64,000 nt of DNA, from positions 248,001 to 312,000 of the forward strand of contig NZ_QZFU01000006.1 in NCBI RefSeq assembly GCF_003598715.1, written 5' to 3'. The translations under genes were made by a program, and so were the position numbers. Below are positions 34,002-42,338 of this stretch, piece by piece (position 1 is the first letter of the stretch; each line of letters begins with the position of its first letter). Source of the stretch: Nocardia panacis (lineage in GTDB: Bacteria > Actinomycetota > Actinomycetes > Mycobacteriales > Mycobacteriaceae). Below the pieces are notes generated by a model. The model was not told where the DNA came from, made no database searches, and saw only the letters and a program-made list of their open reading frames with translations.

Positions 34002-35154
34002 CGATCACGCCCGCCGCTGGCGCCTACTACTCGGAGCGGCTGCCGAACCCGAGCTCGGCGGTTTGCGCGAGGCCACCGATCTCGGCATGGATCGCGCATT
34101 GGCGGCGGTATACAACGCGCCCGAGGCCCCGGCCGCGCGCGCGGGTGGACTGGGTGGGTCGGCGCCGAGAGTGGCCCGCTGGCTGGGCGATATCCGTACC
34201 TATTTCCCGGCCACCGTCGTGGAGGTGATGCAGCGCGATGCGATCGATCGGCTGGGATTGAGCGAATTGCTGCTGGAGCCCGAGCTTTTGGCGGCGATGC
34301 AACCGGATGTGCATCTCGTCGGCACACTGCTGAGTCTGAATCGGATCATGCCGGAGCAGACGAAGGCCACCGCCAGATCCGTGGTGGCACAGGTGGTGCG
34401 GGAGATCGAGCGCCGCATCGCCGACCACACGGTCAGTGCGGTTTCGGGCGCGCTGCGGCGCAGTGCCCGCACTACCCGCCCGCGACCGCGCGATATCGAT
34501 TGGGATCGCACGATTCGCCGCAATCTGTCCCGCTATCTGCCCGAGCGGCGCACGGTGGTGCCGGAGCGGTTGGTCGGGCACGGTCGCGGGGCGTCCGCGG
34601 TGCGGCGCGATGTGGTGTTGGCGGTGGACCAGTCCGGGTCGATGGCGGCGAGTGTGGTGTACGCCGCGGTCTACGGCGCGGTGCTCGCCTCGCTGCGCGC
34701 ACTGCGGACCTCGCTGTATGTCTTCGATACCGAGATCGTCGATCTGACCGAATATCTCGCCGATCCGGTGGAGGTGCTGTTCGGCACCCAACTCGGCGGC
34801 GGCACCGATATCAATCGCGCGCTCGCCTACGGACGCGGTCTGATCGATCGTCCCGCCGACGCCCTGTTCATCCTCATCTCCGATCTCTACGAGGGCGGTG
34901 TGCGCGAGGAGATGCTGCGCCGCTTGAATGCCATGCGCGCGGACGGAATTCAGGTGCTGGCGCTGTTGGCCCTGTCCGATGCGGGCGCGCCCGCCCACGA
35001 CCACGAGAATGCCGCCGCGCTGGCCGCGCTCGGCATCCCGGCCTTCGCCTGCACCCCCGATGCCTTTCCCGATCTGTTGGCGGTCGCGGTCAATCGGGGC
35101 GATCTCGCGGCTTGGGCGAATTCCCATACCGCGAGTCGAAATCGATTGGGCTGA
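33988..35154 (+). CDS. VWA-domain protein, last gene of the MoxR operon
   Basis: 388 residues. Helical N-terminal region (1-200) with DLGMDRALAAVYN and ARWLGDIRTYFPATVVEVMQ, then a von Willebrand A domain from about 207. MIDAS residues are intact: D214-Q-S-G-S218, Thr273 in LGGGTDINRAL and Asp299 in LISDLYEGG. No TM or signal peptide, so cytoplasmic. VWA proteins are the usual clients or partners of MoxR ATPases. Ends 3 bp from the opposing flotillin gene. Start ATG 33988 with GGGAG upstream. Confidence 0.88.
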   Translation: MTTDDDHARRWRLLLGAAAEPELGGLREATDLGMDRALAAVYNAPEAPAARAGGLGGSAPRVARWLGDIRTYFPATVVEVMQRDAIDRLGLSELLLEPELLAAMQPDVHLVGTLLSLNRIMPEQTKATARSVVAQVVREIERRIADHTVSAVSGALRRSARTTRPRPRDIDWDRTIRRNLSRYLPERRTVVPERLVGHGRGASAVRRDVVLAVDQSGSMAASVVYAAVYGAVLASLRALRTSLYVFDTEIVDLTEYLADPVEVLFGTQLGGGTDINRALAYGRGLIDRPADALFILISDLYEGGVREEMLRRLNAMRADGIQVLALLALSDAGAPAHDHENAAALAALGIPAFACTPDAFPDLLAVAVNRGDLAAWANSHTASRNRLG

Positions 35155-35157
35155 TGG

Positions 35158-36594
35158 CTATTCCGCCGCAGCGCCGTCGGCCGCCTGCCGCACGGCGGGC
35201 AGCAGCGATTCGCGGGCCAGGCCGGTGAGCGCACCCGCCTGCTGAATGATCTCGGCCAGCGCCGAGGTGACCCCTTGCGCGCCATTGAGCACGGTGAACT
35301 GGCCGATGTGTTCGAAGGGTGCGGCCGCGGCGGCCACGATCTCGGGCAGTCGCTCGGCCACCTGCTGGGCGATCACCGCCTCCTGGTTCTGGCTCATGGC
35401 CTCGGCCCGCTGCCGGATGCCATCGGCCTCGGCCGCCATCCGCGCCCGCATCGACTCCGCCTCGGCCAGACCCCTGGCCTTGATCGCGTCGGCCTCGGCC
35501 TGTCCGGTGAGGCGGGTGGCCTCGGCCTGCGCGGCGGCCCGCACCCGAATGGCGGACGCCTCGGCCTCGGCGGCCAGTTTGGTGCGGGCCGCGGCGGCCT
35601 CCGCGCTGAGCCTGGTCTCCTGCGCCAAGGCCTCGGCCTGGTGGATGTGGGTGTCGCGGGCGGCGGTGGCCAGCGTGGTCTGCCGATACGCCTCGGCGTC
35701 GGCGGGTTTGCGAATCTCCACCTGGAGCCGCTGTTCCTTCTGCTGCGCCTCCAATTCCGCGACCTTGGTCTCCACCTCGACAACGGCTTGGCGTGCGGTG
35801 GCCTGGGCCAACGGTCCCTGCTGGGCCGCCTCCTCGGTGGCCTGGTCCACCTCGGCCTGATATCCGGCCTTCTTGATCTCGGTGTCGCGGCGGGCCAGCG
35901 CGATCTGCGCCTGCGCGGCCTGCTCCTGGGCGATGGCCTCGCGCTCGGCGATGGCCCGCGCCACCCTGGCCCGCTGTTCCACCTCGGCCTGATGCGGAAT
36001 GGCCAGGTTGGCAATGTAATTGGATTCGCTGGCGATGGACTGGATCTGGAAGCTGTCGATGACGAGTCCGAAGGATTCCATCTCCTGCGAGCAGCGGTCG
36101 CGCACCTGCTCGGAGAATTTGTCCTGGTCGCTGATCATGTCCTCGACGGTCATGGAGCCCGCGATGGCGCGCAGATGTCCGACGAAGACGTTCTGCACCT
36201 TGGTTTCCAGTTCCTGGGCGGGACGGTCCAGGAAGCGGCGCGCCGCATTGGCGATGGACCGATAGTCGTCGCCGACCTTGTACATGACCACACCGGTCAG
36301 GGTGAGGTTGATCTTCTGCCGGCTCACGCACGGCACCATGATCTGACTTTCGTGCGCCTCCAACGAGATTCGGCGCACCTTCGTCAGACCGGGAGCGACC
36401 AGGCTGCCGCGGCCGGTGACAATGCGGAATCCCATGCTCTGCCCATCGATCGAGGCGCCGCGCCCGGCGCGGAATCCCGAGATGATCAGCGCCTCATCGG
36501 GTTCGGCGACCCGCCAGGCGCTGCGCAACAGCAGCAGCGCGGCGAGTGCGACGACGACGATCGCCCCGACAACGGCCCCGGTGAGGACGTCCAC
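35158..36594 (-). CDS. Flotillin-like SPFH/Band-7 protein
   Basis: 478 residues. N-terminal TM at about 5-25, an SPFH domain (EALIISGFRAG to about residue 200), then a long Ala/Glu/Arg-rich coiled coil with repeated AEA, QAE and RAEAMS units, ending in the flotillin C-terminal FEHIGQFTVLNGAQG. Bacterial flotillins organise membrane microdomains. The gene upstream encodes an NfeD-like OB domain, the usual partner. GTG start with AAGG about 8 nt upstream; 14-bp gap to the NfeD-like gene. Confidence 0.9.
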   Translation of the reverse strand: MDVLTGAVVGAIVVVALAALLLLRSAWRVAEPDEALIISGFRAGRGASIDGQSMGFRIVTGRGSLVAPGLTKVRRISLEAHESQIMVPCVSRQKINLTLTGVVMYKVGDDYRSIANAARRFLDRPAQELETKVQNVFVGHLRAIAGSMTVEDMISDQDKFSEQVRDRCSQEMESFGLVIDSFQIQSIASESNYIANLAIPHQAEVEQRARVARAIAEREAIAQEQAAQAQIALARRDTEIKKAGYQAEVDQATEEAAQQGPLAQATARQAVVEVETKVAELEAQQKEQRLQVEIRKPADAEAYRQTTLATAARDTHIHQAEALAQETRLSAEAAAARTKLAAEAEASAIRVRAAAQAEATRLTGQAEADAIKARGLAEAESMRARMAAEADGIRQRAEAMSQNQEAVIAQQVAERLPEIVAAAAAPFEHIGQFTVLNGAQGVTSALAEIIQQAGALTGLARESLLPAVRQAADGAAAE

Positions 36595-36608
36595 GGTCCA
36601 CCTTCTGT

Positions 36609-36812
36609 TCAGACGGTTACGACTTCTACGGTGCGCCCGCCCAGACTCCCGACCACGAGCACCCTCGCGTGGCGCGGGATGACGGATTCGTCGGCGGCTC
36701 GGGCCAGGAATCGCTCTGTGCCCGCACGGATTTCGATGACGACCTCGCCGAGACGACCCGGTTTGATCGCCGCCGTCACCCTGGCGTACTTGCCGATCAC
36801 CTCCGACGCCAC
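36609..36812 (-). CDS. Short NfeD-like OB-fold protein
   Basis: 67 residues from the GTG at 36812, which has GGGGGAGG five bases upstream. Longer GTG starts up to 36914 would add a Ser/Arg/Gly stretch. The core VIGKYARVTAAIKPGRLGEV then FLARAADESVIPRHARVLVV and GGRTVEVVTV is the soluble C-terminal OB fold of NfeD. The membrane segments of full NfeD are missing, as is common in actinobacterial flotillin operons. Pairs with the flotillin encoded 14 bp downstream. Confidence 0.7.
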   Translation of the reverse strand: MASEVIGKYARVTAAIKPGRLGEVVIEIRAGTERFLARAADESVIPRHARVLVVGSLGGRTVEVVTV

Positions 36813-36934
36813 CGCCACCTCCCCCACACCAACGCCGCTATTGACCCTGTCCAAGATAGACCCGGCCGTGCGCTGCGGCGATAGTCTTGATGGATCCGTA
36901 ATCTCCGCGCGCACAACCGTTTAACGCACGGGCA

Positions 36935-39463
36935 TCACAGGTCGGCGATGGCGGCCAACGGTGGGGTGCGCGCGGCACGCACACCGGGCCACAGGGCGGC
37001 GAGCACACCGACCACACCGGAGGCGACGAGCACCACGACCAGTTGGGTCCACGGCACCTCGATCTGGTCGAGACCGAGATCGCGCAGCGTGCGCAGGAAT
37101 CCGGCGCCGAGTCCGAGTCCGAGCGCCATGCCGACGAGCGCGCCGAAGATGGCGATCAGCATGGATTCCAGGTAGATGGTGCGGCGCACCTGCGCGCGCT
37201 GCATGCCGACCGCGCGCAGCATGCCGATCTCCCTGCGCCGTTCGACCACCGACAGGGCCAGGGTGTTCACGATGCCCAGGATGGCGATGATCACCGCGAG
37301 CGCGAGCAGCCCGTACAGGATGGCGAGCAGCCTGTTGATCTGCTGGCCCTGAAAGCCCTTGAACTCCTCGTGATTCTGCACCTGGACGATGGTGAACTGC
37401 TCGGTGGACTTCTCCAGGTCCGCACGCAACTGGGTGGGGTCGGCGCCGGGTTTGGCGGTGACCAGCGCGAACAGTGTCTGCTGGAAGTTCTTCGGCACGA
37501 TATCGAAGTACAGATCCGGCGGTAGCAGGAACGATCCGAGCATGGGCTGCTTTTTGTAGATGCCGGTGACGGTGAGCGAACGCGGCTTCCCGTCCATGCT
37601 GTTCAAGGTGATCTTCTCGCCTACGTGCCAACCGTATTGGGCCGCCTGCTCCTCGGCGACGAGCACATCGTTGGGGCCGAGCGCGCCGGACCCCGCGAGC
37701 AGGTCGTAGTTCAGCCCGCCCGCCAAGTCGCCGTCGGGTGAGATGCCGAAGAGTTGATCGTTGCCCGCCTTCATCGAGACTCCGCGCAAACCGACCACAT
37801 CGGCCACGCCCGGCGTCTTGCGCGCCGCGTCGATCACACCGAGCGGAACGCCGATGAATTGCGGGCCGGTCAGCACATAGTCGGCCTTTACGCCCTTGTC
37901 GACGAGTACGCCGATGCTGGCTTTGGCCGATGCGCCGAGCATGGCGATGGCGGTAACCAGCATGAGGCCGAGGGTGAGGGCGAAGGCGGTGGCGGCGGTG
38001 CGGCGCGGATTGCGCACGGCATTGTTGCGCGCCATCAGTCCGATCGCGCCGAGCGGCCGGGTGAATACGCCGAGCACCCGCAGGACCGGGCGCGACACCC
38101 AGGGCGCGGCCAGCAGCACCGCGAGAATCAAGGCCAGCGCGCCGATTCCGACGATGATGGCGGCCGTCTTCCCCGTGCCGCGCGCGCCGAGCGCCACCAC
38201 GAGCACACCCGCCGCGCCGAGTGCCGCGCCGATCAGCGTGCGCAGTCGCAGCGATTCGCCGAGCGCGGCGAATTCCTCGCGCATGGCCTGCACCGGCGGG
38301 ATGAGCGCGGCGCGGCGCGCGGGGGCGTAGGCGCTGCCCACCGTCACCACCAGTCCGACGAGCAGTCCGATGACGATGGTGCGCGGGCGCACCGCGAGCG
38401 ATCCGGTGGGCAGTCCGAGCTGGAAGGCGTTGAGCAGGGCCGAGACTCCGTAGGCCAGCCCGACGCCCGCCGCCAAACCTATCGCGCTGCCGAGTAATCC
38501 GATGACCAGCGCCTCGACCACCACCGAATTGCCCACCTGCCGCCTGCTCGCGCCGACCGCGCGCAGCAGCGCCAGTTCGCGCAGGCGCTGCGCCACGATC
38601 ATGGAGAAGGTGTTGTAGATGATGAAGGTGCCGACGATGAGCGCGATCGCGCCGAAGGCGAGCAGGAAGTAGTTGATGAAGTTGAGCGAGGTGGAGATCT
38701 GGTCGCGCAGGTCGGCGCGCACCTGGGCGGCGTTCTGCACCTTGAAGTCCGGATACTTCTTGGCGATGGCATCGCGCAGCGTGTCGGCCTTGACGCCGTT
38801 GGCGGCCGCGATATCGACATAGGCGACGCGATAGCCGTCGGTGAACAGTTGGCGCGCCTGGGTATCGGTGAACTGGAGCTGAATGAATCCGCCGGTGTCA
38901 CCCGGAATGTCGTAGATACCGGTGACGAGCAGATCGATGGGTTTATCGCCCTGAGTGGGCACCAGCACCTTGGTCCGGTCACCGAGGTGCAGGCCGGCCT
39001 TGTCCGCGCCGCCGGTATTGATCGCGACCTCACCGGGCCGGGCGGGCGGCACACCCTGGACGTATTTGTCCGGCTCGGCCACGGCCCGATCGGGCGGGAT
39101 ATAGGACTTGCCGCCGCTGGGCACACCACCGGTCTGGATGGCCTTCTTGCCATCGGGGGTGAGCAGGACGACCACACCGTTCACCCCTGGCGCGACCGCG
39201 CGCACCCCGTCGAGTTCGTTGAGCTGATCGACCACGGCATTGGGGATGCCCTGCGCCTGCCGGTCGCGCGGACTCACCCGGACATCGACGCCCTTGGCCT
39301 GATTGGCGAACAAGCCGTCGAAAGTCCGCTGAAGGGTGTCGGTGAAGACGAACGATCCCGCGATGAAGGCGGTGCCGAGAATGACCGACAGGACGGTCAG
39401 CGCCAGGCGCACCTTGTGCGCGGCCAGGTTGCGCAGGGCGACCTTGCGCATCGGATCAGCCAT
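36935..39463 (-). CDS. ABC transporter permease, MacB/FtsX family (two FtsX repeats)
   Basis: 842 residues. An N-terminal TM, a large periplasmic domain (about 50-255), an FtsX core of three TMs at about 260-400, a further TM pair at about 405-490, a second periplasmic domain, and a second FtsX core (IARILYGLLALAVIIAIL-like region and NTLALSVVERRREIGMLRAVG). VVERRREIGMLRA and AQRLRELALLRAVGAS are the coupling motifs for the ATPase. The ATG shares its A with the TAA stop of the ATPase gene. Likely exporter or lipoprotein/stress transporter. Confidence 0.92.
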   Translation of the reverse strand: MADPMRKVALRNLAAHKVRLALTVLSVILGTAFIAGSFVFTDTLQRTFDGLFANQAKGVDVRVSPRDRQAQGIPNAVVDQLNELDGVRAVAPGVNGVVVLLTPDGKKAIQTGGVPSGGKSYIPPDRAVAEPDKYVQGVPPARPGEVAINTGGADKAGLHLGDRTKVLVPTQGDKPIDLLVTGIYDIPGDTGGFIQLQFTDTQARQLFTDGYRVAYVDIAAANGVKADTLRDAIAKKYPDFKVQNAAQVRADLRDQISTSLNFINYFLLAFGAIALIVGTFIIYNTFSMIVAQRLRELALLRAVGASRRQVGNSVVVEALVIGLLGSAIGLAAGVGLAYGVSALLNAFQLGLPTGSLAVRPRTIVIGLLVGLVVTVGSAYAPARRAALIPPVQAMREEFAALGESLRLRTLIGAALGAAGVLVVALGARGTGKTAAIIVGIGALALILAVLLAAPWVSRPVLRVLGVFTRPLGAIGLMARNNAVRNPRRTAATAFALTLGLMLVTAIAMLGASAKASIGVLVDKGVKADYVLTGPQFIGVPLGVIDAARKTPGVADVVGLRGVSMKAGNDQLFGISPDGDLAGGLNYDLLAGSGALGPNDVLVAEEQAAQYGWHVGEKITLNSMDGKPRSLTVTGIYKKQPMLGSFLLPPDLYFDIVPKNFQQTLFALVTAKPGADPTQLRADLEKSTEQFTIVQVQNHEEFKGFQGQQINRLLAILYGLLALAVIIAILGIVNTLALSVVERRREIGMLRAVGMQRAQVRRTIYLESMLIAIFGALVGMALGLGLGAGFLRTLRDLGLDQIEVPWTQLVVVLVASGVVGVLAALWPGVRAARTPPLAAIADL

Positions 39464-40239
39464 TACGCCTGCTCCAACGCTTTCATCCGGTCCAGCACCG
39501 AATCGGCGGTCGGATCGCGCATCTCATCGACGATCCTGCCGTCGGCGAGGAAGACCACGCGATCGGCGAAACCCGCCGCGTGCGGCTCGTGGGTGACGAT
39601 CACGACCGTCTGCCCGAATTCGTCCACGGCGGCGCGCAGGATGGTGAGCACCTCCTCCGAGGCGCGCGAATCCAGGTTGCCGGTGGGCTCGTCGCCGAAG
39701 ATGATCTCCGGTTTGCCCGCCAGCGCCCGCGCGCAGGCGACGCGCTGCTGCTGGCCGCCCGATAGCTCGCTGGGCCGGTGGGTGAGCCGGTCGATCAGGC
39801 CGAGACGTTTGAGCACCGTGTCGAGCCAGTCCTGATCGGGCTTGCGGCCCGCGATATCCAGCGGCAGCGTGATGTTCTCCAGCGCGGTCAGCGTCGGCAC
39901 CAGGTTGAACGCCTGGAAGACAAAGCCGATCCGGTCCCGACGCAGCTTCGTCATCTGCTTGTCGGACAGGTCGGTGAGATCGGTCTCACCGATGCGCACC
40001 GTCCCCGAGGAGGCCGCGTCGAGTCCGGCCAGGCAGTGCATCAGCGTCGACTTGCCCGATCCCGAGGGACCCATGATCGCCGTGAACTCCCCTTTCGCGA
40101 ATTCGACCGAGACGCCTGCCAGCGCCGCGACCTGTGTATCTCCTGATCCATAGACCTTGGTGAGGTCGATGGCGCGGGCCGCGGCGGGCTCGGTGCGCGT
40201 CGAATCTGCGGTGGGGACGCCCACGGCTTGGGAAGTCAT
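39463..40239 (-). CDS. ABC transporter ATP-binding protein, MacB/LolD type
   Basis: 258 residues. Walker A MGPSGSGKST, Q-loop VFQAFNLVPTLTA, signature LSGGQQQR, Walker B EIIFGDEPTGNLD and H-loop IVTHEPHA are all intact. The N-terminal 20 residues are a variable, hydrophilic tail. It is translationally joined to the permease (TAATG) and should form the energy-coupling half of the exporter. The upstream 110 bp contain 22-bp direct repeats that may be regulatory, and a MarR regulator is encoded just before. Confidence 0.95.
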   Translation of the reverse strand: MTSQAVGVPTADSTRTEPAAARAIDLTKVYGSGDTQVAALAGVSVEFAKGEFTAIMGPSGSGKSTLMHCLAGLDAASSGTVRIGETDLTDLSDKQMTKLRRDRIGFVFQAFNLVPTLTALENITLPLDIAGRKPDQDWLDTVLKRLGLIDRLTHRPSELSGGQQQRVACARALAGKPEIIFGDEPTGNLDSRASEEVLTILRAAVDEFGQTVVIVTHEPHAAGFADRVVFLADGRIVDEMRDPTADSVLDRMKALEQA

Positions 40240-40300
40240 GCTGTCCAGTGTGTAGAGGATTGACCGTGCGCGCCATCGGGGAGGTCCCCGGCTTCGGGAC

Positions 40301-40363
40301 GATCCCGCTACCTCACCGGGATGGTCGCGCTACCCCACGAGGATGGTCGCGCTACTTCGCGGG
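40301..40363 (-). repeat. 22-bp direct repeats between marR and the ABC operon
   Basis: Two full units at 40320-40341 and 40342-40363, each beginning GATGGTCGCGCTAC, plus a diverged unit from 40301 (GATCCCGCTAC) and a partial GATGGCCGCGG after. The spacing equals two helical turns. They span the 3' end of marR and the region upstream of the ATPase gene. Confidence 0.6.
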
Positions 40364-40798
40364 GATGGCCGCGGCGCCCCTGGTGTCGTGCAATCGGTCC
40401 ACGAAGGCGTCCAGGGTGCGCGTCATGCGGGAGCGGTCCGCGCCGAACGCGTCGAGTCCGGATTCGGCCAGGGTCCGATTCATCACCTGGTAGGCGAGTA
40501 GGCCGCGCCGGGTCGGGAAGACCAGCACCCGGCGGCGATCGGCCTCGTCCACCCGGCGGTGCACCAGATTGTCGGAGATCATGCCGTCGATGAGCCGGGT
40601 GAGGCTCGCGCCCGCCAGCAGGGTGGCCTCGGTGAGTTGGGTCATCGAGCGGCCCGCGCCGTCGGCTACCGCGGAAAGGACGTGCCAGCGGCCGACAGAG
40701 TGTTCCCCCGTACAGGTCGCGATGGCCCGGTCCAGCTCCTGCGATGCGCGACGCACGGATCGCGCCAGTTCTACGAGCGCGGTGCTATCGTCGTCCAC
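40352..40798 (-). CDS. MarR-family transcriptional regulator
   Basis: 148 residues. Winged helix with MTQLTEATLLAGASLTRLID as recognition helix region, then the wing VDEADRRRVLVFPTRRG (the D-x-R-x3-V/L wing signature). Helical N- and C-termini for dimerisation. Encoded upstream of the ABC exporter on the same strand and divergent from the formamidase cluster, so it may control either; MarR proteins commonly control exporters. GTG start with a perfect TATAGT hexamer 8 nt upstream. Ends within the 22-bp repeat array. Confidence 0.88.
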   Translation of the reverse strand: MDDDSTALVELARSVRRASQELDRAIATCTGEHSVGRWHVLSAVADGAGRSMTQLTEATLLAGASLTRLIDGMISDNLVHRRVDEADRRRVLVFPTRRGLLAYQVMNRTLAESGLDAFGADRSRMTRTLDAFVDRLHDTRGAAAIPAK

Positions 40799-40806
40799 CT
40801 GAGCAC

Positions 40807-40812
40807 ACTATA
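40807..40812 (-). promoter_or_regulatory. Candidate -10 hexamer TATAGT of marR
   Basis: TATAGT on the minus strand ends 8 nt before the GTG at 40798 with no ribosome site. The 68-bp marR/fmdD-like spacer is too short for long leaders on both sides. Confidence 0.45.
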
Positions 40813-40866
40813 TCGACTGCGCCGTATGAGAAAGATTCGGACGGAAATATACGGTGGTGATCAACG

Positions 40867-41943
40867 TTGGGGCCGCACGCATTTCGTAGCCGAGACACGG
40901 TCGACCTGGCCCTGGTAGTGCCACTGAGCGGGCCGGCCGGTATGTTCGGCCCGTCCTGCGAAGCCTGCGCCGACCTGGCGATCGGCGATATCAATGCCGC
41001 AGGCGGCATCCTCGACCGCGAGGTCCGCCTGCATCCGGTGGACGCGGGCGCGCCACTGCCCGTCATCGCCGCACAGATCGACCGCATGGTCTCCCTCGGA
41101 CAGGTGGACGGTGTCCTCGGCTGGCATCTTTCCAACGCGCGCAAGGTGATCACGCCGCGCACGGCGCATCGGGTGCCCTATATCTACACCACCTTCTACG
41201 AGGGCGGCGAGAATGCCGACGGCGTCTACATGGTCGGCGAAACCCCTGAGCACCAACTGTTTCCGGCACTGCGCTGGCTGCGCGCGGAGTACGGCGTGCG
41301 CCGCTGGGCCGTGGTCGGCAACGACTATGTGTGGCCCCGCGAAACGGCCCGGGCGACAAGGGAATTCACCCTTTCCGCCGGACTCGACGTGGTGGGCGAG
41401 ATCTTCCTGCCGCTGGGTGGGCGCGATTTCGGTGCGGCGCTGGAGATGATCCGGAACTCCTCGGCGCAGGGCGTGCTGCTGTTCCTGGTCGGCGCGGACT
41501 GCGCGGCCTTCAATCGCGCCTTCGCCCGCTCGGGTCTGGACGAGCGGCGGCTGCGCTTGAGCATGATGATCGGCGAGGACGTCCTCTACGCGGGCGGCCC
41601 CGAGAGCACCCGCGGATTGTTCACCGCCAGCGGCTATTTCGAGAGTCTGGTATCGACCGCCGGGATGGATTTCGGGGCGCGTTACCTGCGCGAATTCGGT
41701 CCGGCCGCGCCCGCGCTGAACAATATCGGCGAATCCTGCTATGAGGGGCTGCTGCTGTTCGCCGCGCTGGCGCAGGCCGCGCGCAGCCTGGATCTGGCGG
41801 CCATCGAGCGCGGCGCCGGGCTGGTGAGCTACGGCGGACCGCGCGGCGAGGTGAAGGTGCGCGGCGCGCACACCACCCAGCCGGTGTATCTGGCGGGCGC
41901 GGACGACCTCGAGTTCAGCGTGCGCGCCGAACTGTCTTCGTAA
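40867..41943 (+). CDS. AmiC/FmdD-like amide- or urea-binding protein without signal peptide
   Basis: 358 residues, periplasmic-binding-protein fold (Peripla_BP_5 type). Begins almost directly with the first strand DLALVVPLSGPAGMFGPSC. Then GDINAAGGILDREV, GVLGWHLSNARKVITPRT and PYIYTTFYEGGE follow, as in AmiC and the urea/short-chain-amide binding proteins UrtA/FmdD. There is no signal peptide or lipobox, so like AmiC it should be a cytoplasmic sensor. The only start is TTG at 40867, because the frame is closed just upstream. It precedes fmdB- and fmdA-like genes; no permease or ATPase genes of such a transporter are present. Confidence 0.8.
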   Translation: MGPHAFRSRDTVDLALVVPLSGPAGMFGPSCEACADLAIGDINAAGGILDREVRLHPVDAGAPLPVIAAQIDRMVSLGQVDGVLGWHLSNARKVITPRTAHRVPYIYTTFYEGGENADGVYMVGETPEHQLFPALRWLRAEYGVRRWAVVGNDYVWPRETARATREFTLSAGLDVVGEIFLPLGGRDFGAALEMIRNSSAQGVLLFLVGADCAAFNRAFARSGLDERRLRLSMMIGEDVLYAGGPESTRGLFTASGYFESLVSTAGMDFGARYLREFGPAAPALNNIGESCYEGLLLFAALAQAARSLDLAAIERGAGLVSYGGPRGEVKVRGAHTTQPVYLAGADDLEFSVRAELSS

Positions 41944-42038
41944 TCCGAAATTTACCCCTCGGATTTGCCACGGGAATGCCCACCGCTTTGTATCGTCTCC
42001 GTACGGAATATGCCCGGTCGAAAACATTGAGGTGCGAT

Positions 42039-42317
42039 GTGCCCACCTACCACTTCCGCTGCGAAGGTTGCGGCAGCTTCGAGGCCGGCTACGCCATGGC
42101 CGAGGTCCCGGCCACCGCACCATGCCCGACCTGCGCGGGCGCGAGCCGACGCGGCTTCGGCGGCGGCGCGCTGCTGCATACCGGATCGGCCGCGTCCCGA
42201 TTGCTGGAGGCCACCGCGCGCACCGCGAGCGAACCGCGGGTGGTGAACGCGCCGCCACCCGGTCGCGGCACACCGGTCACCCGAAATCCGCTGCACCGCA
42301 AACTTCCCCGTCCCTGA
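42039..42317 (+). CDS. FmdB-family zinc-ribbon protein
   Basis: 92 residues from GTG 42039, with GAGG six bases upstream. Two CxxC pairs, C8-C11 and C29-C32, form the FmdB zinc ribbon (PTYHFRCEGCG, PCPTCAG). The C-terminal half is unstructured. FmdB proteins were named from the Methylophilus formamidase cluster, as putative regulators of fmdA. Here it lies 21 bp before the formamidase gene, in the same order. Confidence 0.88.
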   Translation: MPTYHFRCEGCGSFEAGYAMAEVPATAPCPTCAGASRRGFGGGALLHTGSAASRLLEATARTASEPRVVNAPPPGRGTPVTRNPLHRKLPRP

Positions 42318-42338
42318 TCGAGGAAAGAAGAAAGATCC

